Part shown: piece by piece, positions 1-8,654 of the stretch | Layout of the letters: every line of letters starts with the position of its first letter | Position numbering within the stretch: position 1 is the first letter of the stretch | Source: Trachythela sp. YZ-2020 | Taxonomy: Eukaryota; Cnidaria; Anthozoa; Malacalcyonacea; Clavulariidae | Assembly (NCBI GenBank): GCA_016169945.1 | Contig: JADLSH010000249.1 | Coordinates: 2,976,001-3,040,000 of the forward strand | DNA length: 64,000 nt | Reading direction: 5' to 3' | The notes under the pieces: model-generated | Database searches by the model: none | The model's input: the letters and a program-made list of their open reading frames with translations, nothing else | Told to the model about the DNA's origin: nothing | Position numbers and translations under genes: made by a program

Positions 1-615
1 ATGGTATGTAAACTGTTCACGACGGTCGTGACTCGACCTTCATAGATTTTGGACGTCAATTTCGGCCATCTTGGCTTCACCTTTTTCATAAGGCGAATGA
101 CTGAAGTTCTCATTCCAGATATATATGGAGCTCACTGTTCAGAGACCATAGAGATTATAAAAGAATAGAGGGGGCATCCAATTGACAAATGTTAGTCAAC
201 AAAAGGGAAAAATTTATCCTCGGATGCCCCCTCTATCTTTGATAGAAATCACTTATCCTCGGATGCCCCCTCTATCGGAGACTGCATCACTGATCTGAAA
301 AGTAGACTGGATAGCGCTGCATACCTCCGGCAGTATTAAGCATGCATTAATTAAGCATTCAGTTTTCTTCATCCCGGAAAAGCAAGGCAAATGTTTGTAA
401 TTTTTTCATCCAATTTTCATCCAAATTGAACCAAAATTTAATCGATTTGTCCTTGGCCTATGGCCATTAGCTCCACAAATTTCCGTACGTTATTAAAAGT
501 TTGATTTTTTAGTTATCGCGCTCACAGACAAACAAACAAACAAACACATACACAAACAAACCCAGGTGATAACATAACTTCCTGGCGGAGGGATGAAATT
601 GCACAATGTACTGAC
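1..615. other. left edge, no complete gene; probable intron of the lectin gene
   Basis: I see no coding exon here. The stretch follows the splice donor of the lectin exon that ends at 616, so it is probably intron of that minus-strand gene, whose later exons would lie off the window. It contains a short repeated motif at 166-276. A segment at about 290-320 (reading AGTAGACTGGATAGCGC) is nearly repeated at about 54100-54125. Confidence 0.5.
166..276. repeat. short motif in one inverted and two direct copies
   Basis: GGATGCCCCCTCTATC occurs at 215-237 and 253-276 within a slightly longer shared context, and its near-complement occurs at 166-179. The arrangement can form a small hairpin. No function is recognised. 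Confidence 0.6.
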
Positions 616-786
616 CTTCAGTGTCTGGATCGATAAAGGTTTTGTGCAGAAATGTCTGTTCTTCTTCACTAGCGATTGAGACAAGACCGCCATTTTGTTC
701 CTGACAATATTTCTTAGCATCGGGATGCACGAGTCCAATTCGTACATACTGGAAGTAAGTTTGATTGAATGCATACCATGGGGTCG
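616..786 (-). CDS. exon 3 of the PAN/lectin gene: start of C-type lectin domain
   Basis: The exon follows TTCACAG and ends before GTCAGT. It encodes ATPWYAFNQTYFQYVRIG and then HPDAKKYCQEQNGGLVSIAS, the pattern of the first helix and 'GG.LVSI.S.EE..FL' block of C-type lectin domains. The conserved C-terminal half (WIGL, WND and the last cysteines) is absent, so the domain must continue in an exon outside the window. Confidence 0.8.
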
Positions 787-3700
787 CTGTGAAGGAAGAA
801 AGACAACAATTGTATAAGCTCAGTCTTTGTAGATTTGCTTCGGGTCATCCATAATTATTAACATTTTCACAAGCGTACAGAGCCTACGCTTTTTTTCAAC
901 CCCCTCCCTCCTCTCCCAGAGCGTACTATAAAATGATGAACCTCAGGAATTATGGCAACCTCGTACTTAGGGATTCTGCGTGCGAGATCCAGAAGCGCAG
1001 AAGTCCTGAGTACCAGGTTGGAATGATGGCGGGTGATCAACGGTTCTGGAGGTGAATTTCGGTGTTCACTGCAGGTTGGACAATTTTCAACCATGTTTTT
1101 TCTTGGGCGCTGATTCCAGGCCACCAAACTGATCTGTTTGCTATTGCTCGACATTTATTAATGCCTTGGTGTCCTTCGTGTCTTTTCTCCAGTGTTTCTC
1201 GTTGTAAACTCTTTGGGATTACAATTCGTGTGCCTTTCATGATGAGCCTCCGAACTATCGTTGACTTGATAATACGATTTTAGATCATTGCTGAGATGCT
1301 CTTTGTCTGGCCAATGTTCTAAACAATATTTCTTTACCACTTGGCAAACCTTGTCCTCTTCTTGGGCTTTGCTAATTTCGGACAATTTTGGGTCGGAAGC
1401 TAGTAAGGCTGCTATAATGCTATCAACGTGTGCATTCATTTCTTCTTCCGCTATGGTTGGTGTGGCTGTGTTTGGATTAGCTAACTTTCTAGATAGTATG
1501 TCGACTGTGCAATGATAGTTTCCTTGTACGTGTTCTACGTCTTTGATATTGAATCTCATTAATCTCATCTTATAACGCTGTAACCGCGGTGGTAAGGTAC
1601 TTATAATGGTTTGTGATCATTTTCTGTTGTAATTGATTTTCCGACAATGTAGTTACTTGAACGTTCACAAGATATTGGTTTCCACTCTCCTGGTGCTTAG
1701 CTTCTTCTTGCAAAACTACCGCCCCGCGACCGTATGAGGATGAGTCAGCTGCAATCTTTGTTTCCTTGTTTGGGTCATACAAGCTTAAAACTGGCGCTGT
1801 CGTCAGGGCAAACCTTGATCTTGCAGAAAGTTTCTTGTTGGACTGGTCGCCATGTCCAAGTAGTATTTTTACCAACAAGTCACGGATTGGCTTCGTAAGG
1901 TGAGCTAGGTTGGTTGTGAGTTTGCTAAATTGATTGACCATACCTAACAACGAACGCACTTCGTGAAAGTGGTTGGATGTGGCGTACCAAAAATTACTTC
2001 GATCTTGTCTGGGTCTGGTTTGATTCCATCTGATCCCACAATTTGACCTACAATCATGGACAAAACCGTTTATAAAATTGATCGAAATTTTAGGAAAACA
2101 CATTCAACTAACTTCATTATGCTTTCACCCTCCTCTCCCCCATCCAATGTTGCAATTATTTTCCCAACACTTCAACAAGTTATGTCCACGATTGTAGGAA
2201 CTTTACACTTCGAACCGCGTTAAACACACACTTTTCTGCATTTAAGGTGACAATTGCATGGCTTTGTTGAGGCGACGGAGTACTGCTTCCAATCTTTGGT
2301 CATGTTCTTTTTGTGTTCTATCGTATATTAGTATGTCATCAATATTGCATTCAACACCGTCCAGGCCTTCTATAATTTGACTCATATATTTTTGAAATTT
2401 TTCAGATCCGGAACCAATGCCGAAAGGAAAGACATTAAAACAATATCGTCCCCAGGGTGTTATGAATGTGGTCAGTGGTCGCGATCTTTCTGAAGGCTTA
2501 GCATCTAGCTAGTCGCGAGAAGAACTTTGCTCCGGCGAGTTTAGCGAATGTTATATCGGTTGCAGGAAGAGGATGGTTCTCACGTTGTACATTTTTATTA
2601 AGTTGTGTTACATCAACACAAACATGAACTTTGGCGTCACTTTTTGGGGTGACAACTATTGGACCGCATCTACTCGGGATATGACTCCGTTTTGTTCCAT
2701 ACACTGCAATTCCTGCTCAGTTTTCTGGCGGAGGGGTATGGAAACTTGTCTGGATACGTTGATTGCAAAGAGTGTTGCAGTCTCTTTTAACTTAAAATCG
2801 TATTCTTGACCTTTCATTTGACCCAAACCACTAAAGAGTGTTGGATACTTAGTTCTTATAGTTTCTTTCATTTGGATACCATTTAAGGATTCCACTCGAT
2901 TGACTAAATTTAGACGATGTGCTGCCTCTCGTCCTAGTAGTGCATGTTCTAACCCATCAACAACAAACTTTTCTTCATCAGTTACAGAATTACCATGGCG
3001 TAATTGTATTTGTAGAATAATTCATGAAGAAAACACAAAAGAAATCATTAGCGTGAAGGAGTTTGTATATCTGATACAGAATCATGCTGATTTACATAAA
3101 CTTTAAGTTCAATTTTCTCACCAAATATCATTCATTTATTTTAAATTGTTGAAGAATACGAATGTTCTCATCAAGACGTTTCACAAGCTATTTACAACAT
3201 GAGCGGCAGTATTGTATCGGATATACAACGCTCGCCTTCGGCTCGAGTTTGTATATCCGATACAACACTGCCGCTCATGTTGTAAATAGTACTTTGAATG
3301 TTCCTTTGACTAGCAACTTGTGATTGTATGGACCCATCAAAATTTTCCTAGTTTGCTTAATTAAGGGGAATGGGTTGTCGAATTGTTTGATGAACCTTGT
3401 TTGGTATAACTGTGACGTCAGCTCCGCAGTCAATTTTGAATGAGATGCTAGTTTCATTTAATTTCAGATTGGTAATCCATGAATTGTTTGGTGGGGTTGG
3501 GGGACCAATTTTCCCCCCAAAAATATGTCTCTTCAGTGGTATGGCGGGAAATTTCGCTTAGATTTTTCGGCGGGAAATTGCGATTTTCACGACTGTGACA
3601 AGCTTTTGCCCAATGTCCTTGTCTAAAACACTTTTTACACACGAAATCGCTTGCTGGGCATAATTTTCTAGGGTGCACGTTTCCTATAGACAACGCGTGC

Positions 3701-6700
3701 ATTTTGCTTTGTTATCAAATTTGCTTAGCTTGCTACCAGAGTCATGAAAGTTTTCTTGCTTTTCTTCGCGTCGTAGGTTCCCACTTTGTCTATTTTTATA
3801 AATGCTGTCAATGTTATGTTGATTGCCGATAGGCGATTTCACATTAATTATGCTTTGTTGCTTTTGCTTACATGTTTCTTGAATCATAGCTTTTTCGAGC
3901 GTTAAAAATTTGGGTCAAGTTGTAACTTCTCTGATAACTGTTTATTTGTAAGCCTACTAGGGCTTCATTGAAAAACATCTTCGGGTGATATGAATTCCAT
4001 CAATAAATATTATCATTCATTCATTCATTCATTCATTACTACAATACGATCACGTATTAATTGATCCTTTAGGGTGCCAAACTTTCTACGAGTTCACTTT
4101 CGTTTTGAACTCTAACATTAAATTTCGCTCGTTCGTAAATCACGTTTCGCTTGGCAATGAAATGATTTTCGAATTTATTCTTTGACGGTTTCATAGCTTT
4201 TCAGTTCTTCCGGACTTAAATTAAACGACAACAGAATATCGTCTGCTTCGTCTCCCATGGTATAAATAAGGGCGTTTACCTGTTTTTGCTCGTCTTTCTT
4301 GTCTAGTTCCGTAGTCATTCTAAAGCGCTCGAAACGACGAATCAATCGGTCTGACATCTTAAATCACTTCTGTTTACGACTGTTGTTTTTGTAAAATAAT
4401 GCTTGCTGTTTCGGTACGACGCTACGAGATTAAATATTCGATTTACCGCTTAAACTTTTAGTTTAGCTTTGGCCTTTACGCGATAGTTTATATTATTTTT
4501 CGGTGTTATTTCCACTACTTTGACGAAGTTCCCCTCTACATATTTTTTTCTTAATATAAACATGATATATTAATAATCTACTGAGGTTAAGATACACCAA
4601 ATCTTTAATTTCCCTGTCAAAGATAAGACTGTGGGCCAGGATGCAGGGTTTCCGAGTTCGCGTTGATGTTGGTCCAGGGTTATACAGTGTAATAAGGGAC
4701 AGGTCATTACTTATCTCAGGGCGGGGGGCATCAAAGAGGAATATTTTCTTGTCTGAATATCCTATCGGCCTATAACCGTTAACAAGGAAATATTTTTCTT
4801 CATCCAACCTCTCCTGTCAATTAAAAAACTTAGACCCACCGTCAGGGGCGAAACTACCGGGGTGGGGGGGTGGGGGGGGATGTGGAGGGTAGTGACACCC
4901 CTCCAGTTTTCATAAACCTCATGTTGTCGGGCAAATCAATACGATTTCGTCAGGCAAATGTTGAAAATTGACCTGAGCGCCAGCTATGTTATAGCTTCCT
5001 TCGCAGCTGTTGTTACCATTCTAACGACGCTGGTGAAGGACGCGCGCATCGGGACCAGCAGCGCCTTTACTAGAATGGTTGAGATATTGACAGTCTGATT
5101 TTGCGTGCTTTTTTAATTAATTATATATAAAGTGTGAAAATGTAACATATTTTAATGTAATCGGTTATGTTATATGTTTTCTTTGGGATTAAATAGATTG
5201 GAATTACTGTTCGTATAAATCATAGCCTTACGCCATTATTAGTTCGTCGGTCGGGCTCCACTTGAGCCACGTCCATTTTGTCGGGCAAAGAAGCTAACAT
5301 CGAAGTTTCGCCTCTGCCCATCGTGAAACTTTAATTTTAATCAATTCACCTTTTCAATACCTAGATTGACCTGTTTAAGTTTCAGAATAAACTACGGCAA
5401 GTACGGACCATGCCACATTGGCAACCTAAGTTTAATTCCTTTACTGTACAATTTCCCCTGCTCTGTGTCTCACCTCTCACCGAATGACTTCACACCATGT
5501 ATTTTGCACTCAAATATTACTACACTAAACATTTTACAATTATTTTCCCTAAAATAGAAATGGGTCTTTTGTATTTTTCTCCACTAATAGACCAACTTTA
5601 ATGAGTGTCACATCTTGTAGTACGAAACTAAATAGTAATGATGAGTGTCAAACCTCGTGGTACGAAACTAAATAGTAATAAAGATTCCTAGTCATATTTG
5701 TTGAGTCATTGAACCTCAATTTATTTTATATATATATATAATTATGATCTTTATTTCGTCCATCCTTCGGTTTTGCTTTTTTAATTTTTACCCAACCTTT
5801 TCCTCACACAAAATTTTGTTTACTCAATAATTTTCTCTTCGGTTCCCTCCCAGCTATACATAATGACCGCTCCCTAAATAAACGTGGTGTTTTACACAAA
5901 AAAATCCTATTAGCTTACCATTATCGCATGTTTTGCCATCATTTTTGCATAGTTTTCTTTCCTGAAAGGTTAAAAATATTATGTTCACTTTCAGCACCAT
6001 GCATTTATTCAGCAGCCACCTAACACTGCAGGTTTCTCTGGCTGCTCTGGTATCCTCCTGTGGTAACACAGAACTATAACAGACGAGGGATCACCCTTAT
6101 TGGATCTATACTGGAATCCATAGTTTAGGTTTCCTCCTTATAATAGCAAATTAGGACCCTTACTGGACTTCTAGGGAGAACAGTTCAGAACTGATAGAGC
6201 TATCCAGTGTAAATAAAGTAAGTTTAATTTTGATCTTTTCTCGTAATAACACTGCACCATATAGAACTGGACCAACAAGGGATGGTCTTTGCTGGATCTC
6301 TAGGAGAACTTTAGGACTGATAAACTGGTTTGTTTTAGGTTTCCTAGACCTCTAATAGTAGAACAGTTAAGAACTGATATAGCTGTATATCCAGTATAGA
6401 TAATGTTAAGCAGTGCTCAAACGAGGACGAGAGTTCATGGAAGTTGGAACTCTCGCAGTCTCGCTCGCGTTTGACCGCCAACTCATGCACTCTCATCAAC
6501 TTTGAGCTAGTTCAAATTTTGATGGTAGTCAACGAGCCAGGCGCGGTAATATCCAGTCAACTCTCATTCAAATCTTGTTTTTGTTTGGCTGGCTGAGCCG
6601 TGAGAATTGATGAAACTATCAATGAGAGAAAAGTTTAGAACTGATAGAGCTATCCAATATAAATAAAGTTAGCTTAATGCAGCATTTATGTACGAGTCAA

Positions 6701-7480
6701 ATCCAACCGCGATCAGCCCCCCCCGGGCAACCCCCGGACATTTAACTCAAGATCAGCTCTGTATAGGCGGGAATTTGACGCAAGTTTAATCCGCCCGGTC
6801 GGGCATTTGACCATTATACAAATTGGTCAGCGGTTGTTCCCATAAAGTATGTACACTCTAGCGCTTCGATGTTTTTAAAATTGCTTTTTCAAACACATTC
6901 TGAGCGACAAATATTGAATATGTTGTCGTACAACACAATTTCTCTCATCTTTAATCGGAAAAACACTTTTTAATTTAATTTTAAACAAAATTCCAGAACC
7001 ATGTACCCTTATAGCAGGGCATTTGACTGTGGTTTCTGCCTGTCCGGCCGAGCATTTGACTATTTATTTTTTCAAAAGTCAAATTCCCTGGGGGTTGCCC
7101 GGGGTGGGGCTGATCGCGGTTGGATTTGACTCGTACATTACCTTCAAACCATAATACTCTCCAACTCCGTGCGGTACAAACTGCTCGCGGGCTCCGTTTT
7201 CCTTGAGCCCGCTGTTCAACTGGCACGCGTACCGTCCGTCAGCGATTGTGAGAATATTCACAGATAAACAGTTAGCACTAATAATACACCGTTTCTTGCA
7301 TTCCATAATATCACGGACTTCAATCTCTCCCAGGAGAAATCCTCGCAGAATATAACCAATAGATCTCGAGAACGAAGATGAAGTGCACGAGGCAAAGCCC
7401 GAGACGCTTGCCAACGAAATACTCAATAATTGTAAGATGACCACGAGGAAAATTAATCGGGAACAACCAAAGAAATTCAT
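616..7480 (-). CDS. secreted PAN/apple + C-type lectin domain protein, partial (5' three exons)
   Basis: Three exons join in frame on the minus strand: 7480-7142 (phase 0 end), 5961-5919 (43 nt, ends in phase 1) and 786-616 (starts with the two bases completing that codon). All borders are AG/GT. The product starts with a hydrophobic signal peptide (about residues 1-28). A cysteine-rich PAN/apple-like segment follows (ECKKRC, NCLSVNI, YACQLNSG), then a short CxNDGKTC linker and the N-terminal half of a C-type lectin fold (KYCQEQNGGLVSIASEEEQ). This architecture suggests an extracellular carbohydrate- or glycoprotein-binding protein. The lectin domain needs at least one more exon left of base 616. 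The second intron carries a Ty3/gypsy remnant and a Harbinger-type element. Exon phasing and domain order make a single gene likely, although transcripts were not seen. Confidence 0.75.
900..1300 (-). pseudogene. integrase zinc-binding domain remnant of the gypsy element
   Basis: KGTRIVIPKSLQRETLEKRH, EGHQGINKCRA and SVWWPGISAQ match the H2C2 zinc-binding region of gypsy integrases. The two histidines are in this frame, while the NCPTC cysteine pair appears in a neighbouring frame, so a frameshift separates them. The catalytic DDE core is not seen to the left. Confidence 0.8.
1500..2103 (-). pseudogene. RNase H region remnant of the gypsy element
   Basis: The segment APVLSLYDPNKETKIAADSS followed by SYGRGAVVLQEE is the typical start of the retroelement RNase H domain, including the first catalytic aspartate (AADSS). 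The end of the domain (RLMRFNIKDVEHVQGNYHC, VDILSRK) lies in the adjoining frame at about 1500-1565. The connecting region has lost its reading frame. Confidence 0.75.
2220..2895 (-). pseudogene. reverse transcriptase remnant of the gypsy element
   Basis: The N-terminal RT region (about 2656-2895) reads KYPTLFSGLGQMKGQEYDF, followed by a 'VCVDVTQLNKNVQRENHPLP' block in another frame at 2498-2704. Further left the minus strand reads FNVFPFGIGSGSEKFQKYM and VECNIDDILIYD, which is the catalytic box with IDD in place of YVDD. Frameshifts and stops separate these blocks. Confidence 0.8.
3188..3289. repeat. 102-bp near-perfect hairpin inside the gypsy remnant
   Basis: CTATTTACAACATGAGCGGC at the left end is repeated as its reverse complement at the right end. 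The arms are about 41 bp with one mismatch, around a loop containing CGCTCGCCTTCGGCTCG, itself a small hairpin. The insert lies between the protease and RT remnants and probably represents a small foldback element. The CGCC-TTCGG loop resembles the loop of the hairpin at 44166-44281. Confidence 0.85.
3275..3457 (-). pseudogene. aspartic protease remnant of the gypsy element
   Basis: On the minus strand around 3406-3436 the sequence encodes FKIDCGADVTVIP, the D-x-G-A motif of retroviral-type aspartic proteases. It is followed by NKVHQTIRQPIPLN. Stops follow within about 20 codons and the hairpin element interrupts the rest. Confidence 0.7.
3454..4357 (-). pseudogene. gag remnant of the gypsy element, with zinc knuckle
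   Basis: The N-terminal part (4175-4357) reads RLIRRFERFRMTTELDKKDE and NALIYTMGDEADDILLSF, typical of gypsy gag. It continues as KFENHFIAKRNVIYERAKFN before a stop. A CCHC zinc knuckle is present near 3600-3660 (CKKCFRQGHWAKAC). A short ATTC repeat at about 4013-4037 has expanded within the former coding region. Confidence 0.75.
4013..4037. repeat. (ATTC)n microsatellite
   Basis: About six ATTC units lie in the middle of the decayed gag region. They are simple sequence with no other content. Confidence 0.9.
4696..5874. mobile_element. Harbinger-type TIR element, non-autonomous, with nested hAT
   Basis: The left end GGGACAGGTCATTA and the right end TAATGACCGCTCCC are imperfect inverted repeats, flanked on both sides by TAA (4693-4695 and 5875-5877). 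A three-base TWA duplication is characteristic of PIF/Harbinger elements. A shorter relative with the same end (GGACCGGTCATTATTTATGG) lies at 12746-13086. No transposase is visible. A hAT-type element is nested at 4843-5316, and a 45-bp motif is tandemly duplicated at 5598-5683. Confidence 0.7.
4843..5316. mobile_element. non-autonomous hAT element nested in the Harbinger-type element
   Basis: The ends CAGGGGCGAAAC and GTTTCGCCTCTG are inverted repeats. They are flanked by CCCACCGT (4835-4842) and CCCATCGT (5317-5324), a 7-of-8 match to an 8-bp target duplication as hAT transposases make. The 474-bp interior has no coding sequence. Confidence 0.75.
5919..5961 (-). CDS. 43-nt micro-exon of the PAN/lectin gene
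   Basis: The minus strand has a pyrimidine-rich acceptor (TTTTTAACCTTTCAG), then 43 nt encoding ERKLCKNDGKTCDN plus one base, then the donor GTAAGC. Its start phase fits the phase-0 end of the exon at 7142-7480. Its single leftover G combines with CG of the exon at 616-786 to make an alanine codon. The two cysteines could form a small disulphide loop linking the PAN and lectin domains. Confidence 0.75.
6065..6672. repeat. three degraded SINE-tail-like segments and a GAGAGTTG-family fragment
   Basis: Segments near 6065-6235, 6262-6420 and 6620-6672 share the motif (A)GAACTGATAGAGCTATCCA followed by TATAAATAAAGTTA. The same motif forms the 3' part of the tRNA-derived SINE at 60268-60545. At 6418-6640 lies sequence rich in GAGAGTT and AACTCTC, related to the element at 44387-44826. 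All are short and diverged. Confidence 0.55.
6689..7137. mobile_element. 449-bp Harbinger-type MITE abutting a splice donor
   Basis: Terminal inverted repeats begin TGTACGAGTCAAATCC on the left and end GGATTTGACTCGTACA on the right. They extend into GGTTGCCCGGGG-like sequence for about 45 bp. TTA flanks both ends (6686-6688 and 7138-7140), fitting a TWA target duplication. The right-hand duplication supplies bases +2 to +4 of the splice donor of the lectin exon ending at 7142. Confidence 0.85.
7142..7480 (-). CDS. exon 1 of the PAN/lectin gene: signal peptide and PAN/apple-like domain
   Basis: The ATG at 7480-7478 begins MNFFGCSRLIFLVVILQLLS, a clear signal peptide with probable cleavage near SVSG/FA. 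The following 85 residues carry five cysteines in a PAN/apple-like arrangement (ECKKRCIISANCLSVNI, then YACQLNSGLKE) and end at GEYYGLK, phase 0, before GTAATG. PAN modules bind proteins or glycans outside the cell. Confidence 0.8.
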
Positions 7481-7865
7481 TGCCTATGGACACAAAGGAA
7501 CTTGGTTACCATCTTTGTTTCAGTCTATGCCTACTGGAATCACGGTGCAATTTTCTGTAATCACAGTGCATTATTTACAATCACAGTGCAAAAATCTGTA
7601 ATCACTATGAACCAATCAAATAATGTGTTAACAAGCATAATGCGTTATATAGCCGATATGGCATATTCACTAATATACAGCTATTTCAGTTGAGATTGTC
7701 ACAAGCAAAAGTGAAATGTACAATCCATTGCAAGTGCGAAGAGTATAATGGGAATTAGATATTTTATAGGCTAAAATGTATTATAAAGTGCCTCTTGGGA
7801 TAAGGAAGTACGTGGTGAGCATTTATCATATTTGGATATTCTGATAATAAATATAAGAGCCCAGC
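7481..7865. other. presumed upstream region of the PAN/lectin gene
   Basis: No coding sequence is seen. The region is AT-rich. At 7555-7606 the motif CTGTAATCAC and the related CAATCACAGTGCA recur several times. A promoter for the minus-strand gene may lie here, but I cannot point to a convincing TATA box. Confidence 0.4.
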
Positions 7866-7992
7866 CACTGGCGTAGGAACCACGGGGGCTGGGGCTTGAG
7901 CTCCGGTAACATTTTGCACAGGGGAGATAAGCCCCCTAAAAATAGATTAAGTTGGAAATATATTCCCTATATAATATATTCCCTATATAATA

Positions 7993-8030
7993 TGACGAGC
8001 CGTTGAACGGCGAAACATGCATGTCTGCAG
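7993..8030 (+). ncRNA. hammerhead ribozyme copy 1, lacking its 5' strand
   Basis: It retains UGACGA, stem II (GCCGU/ACGGC), GAAA, the self-complementary stem III (ACAUGCAUGU) and cleavage site C8025. The base at position 3 of the core is A instead of C, and the sequence before it cannot pair with UGCAG. This copy should therefore be inactive on its own. Confidence 0.75.
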
Positions 8031-8262
8031 ATTTGACTATATAAGCTCCTTCACTTGTGTTGTTGAGCACTCTGTGAGGTTAATTGGTGGCTATAAGCGA
8101 TAATGCAAAAGCTCACTTCCCTTGTGGTCGTTTGAGCACTCTGGCCCCAAGACACTTCACGCATGTCTGGATGCGCATGTGTCTGAGTATTGTACCACAT
8201 GCGCTTGGGAGAGCAAGTGTATGGTGTATAAATACGAAGTCACTCGCATCTAGATTGCGTTA

Positions 8263-8315
8263 CAAGCTGCACTGACGAGCCGTTGAACGGCGAAACATGC
8301 ATGTCTGCAGATTTG
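8263..8315 (+). ncRNA. complete type I hammerhead ribozyme
   Basis: All invariant bases are present: CUGACGA (C3 to A9), GAAA (G12 to A15.1) and U16.1-C17. Stem I pairs CUGCA with UGCAG, and beyond a G/AU internal loop CAA pairs with UUG. Stem II is GCCGU/ACGGC closed by a UGA loop. Stem III is the short palindrome ACAUGCAUGU. The predicted cut is after C8305. The open stem I and very short stem III are typical of animal type I hammerheads found in retrozymes and Penelope-like elements. Confidence 0.85.
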
Positions 8316-8340
8316 ACTAATATGTTTATATATATAGATA

Positions 8341-8476
8341 TCATTGAAACGATGGCCTAATTATTTGAGATAGTTCTTGTTTAAAAAGCGCGAGCTCTTT
8401 TCCATCTTCAGGTAGTTCAATTATGCTTAATTTTCTGGCGATTGTTGTCTCCACCAAGTCATCCAAATCACCAAAA
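8341..8476 (-). other. exon-like open segment of unknown origin inside the hAT element
   Basis: After AATCAG at 8477-8482 the minus strand reads FGDLDDLVETTIARKLSIIE and continues ELPEDGKELALFKQELSQII to a TGA at 8341-8343. The composition is protein-like (alternating charged and hydrophobic residues) and the frame stays open upstream to about 8530. I do not recognise it. It lies within the boundaries of a hAT-type element, so it may be a captured gene fragment or a chance frame. Confidence 0.25.
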
Positions 8477-8654
8477 CTGATTATGAAGCAAATTTTTCCC
8501 AGCAATTTTCCTGTCCAAGTTATTCAATTTGGCGCCAGAAGGTGCAGAAAATGGCATTTCCGACCCCCTGTTTCAGCCCTCCTAAATTCAAATATCTTCC
8601 CACGCCACTGAGCGCAGCATAATGCTTTAAATAGAGCCATACACACAAATATCT

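Larger units (their letters stand above)
867..4357 (-). mobile_element. decayed Ty3/gypsy LTR retrotransposon (gag-PR-RT-RH-IN), LTRs not found
   Basis: Reading right to left, the minus strand shows gag with a zinc knuckle, an aspartic protease, reverse transcriptase, RNase H and the zinc-binding part of integrase. This is the Ty3/gypsy order, and the protein sequences resemble the widespread K02A2.6-type elements of animals. Frames are broken repeatedly by stops and shifts, a hairpin lies between protease and RT, and the integrase core is missing on the left. No pair of LTRs is visible. It lies in the second intron of the lectin gene, in the same orientation, and is surely non-functional. 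Confidence 0.85.
7993..8319 (+). mobile_element. retrozyme-like insert with terminal 47-bp hammerhead repeats
   Basis: A 47-bp sequence from TGACGAGCCGTTGAACGGCG to GATTTGACTA is perfectly repeated at 7993-8039 and 8273-8319, 280 bp apart. Each repeat carries a hammerhead ribozyme core. Predicted cleavage after C8025 and C8305 would release a 280-nt RNA. This is the layout of metazoan retrozymes: small non-coding retroelements of tandem units with type I hammerheads that yield circular RNAs. The 5' repeat begins exactly at U4 of the core, as if the inserted copy was truncated there. I see no coding capacity. Confidence 0.8.
7866..8610. mobile_element. hAT-type element hosting a retrozyme insertion
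   Basis: The left end CACTGGCGTAGGAA and the right end TTCCCACGCCACTG are inverted repeats. They are flanked by AGCCCAGC (7858-7865) and AGCGCAGC (8611-8618), a 7-of-8 match to an 8-bp duplication. The retrozyme-like unit at 7993-8319 sits inside and must be younger. No transposase is recognised, although a short open segment is noted at 8341-8476. Confidence 0.7.

Noticed and set aside
867..4400. LTRs of the gypsy element
   Set aside because: I compared the sequence just outside both ends by eye and found no direct repeat, so no LTRs are annotated.
5598..5683. Tandem 45-bp motif containing TGATGAG and GTACGAAAC, resembling a second hammerhead
   Set aside because: Stems II and III can form in the second copy, but position 3 is A instead of C, the flanks cannot pair as stem I, and the first copy lacks the TGATGA core. 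It is probably coincidence.
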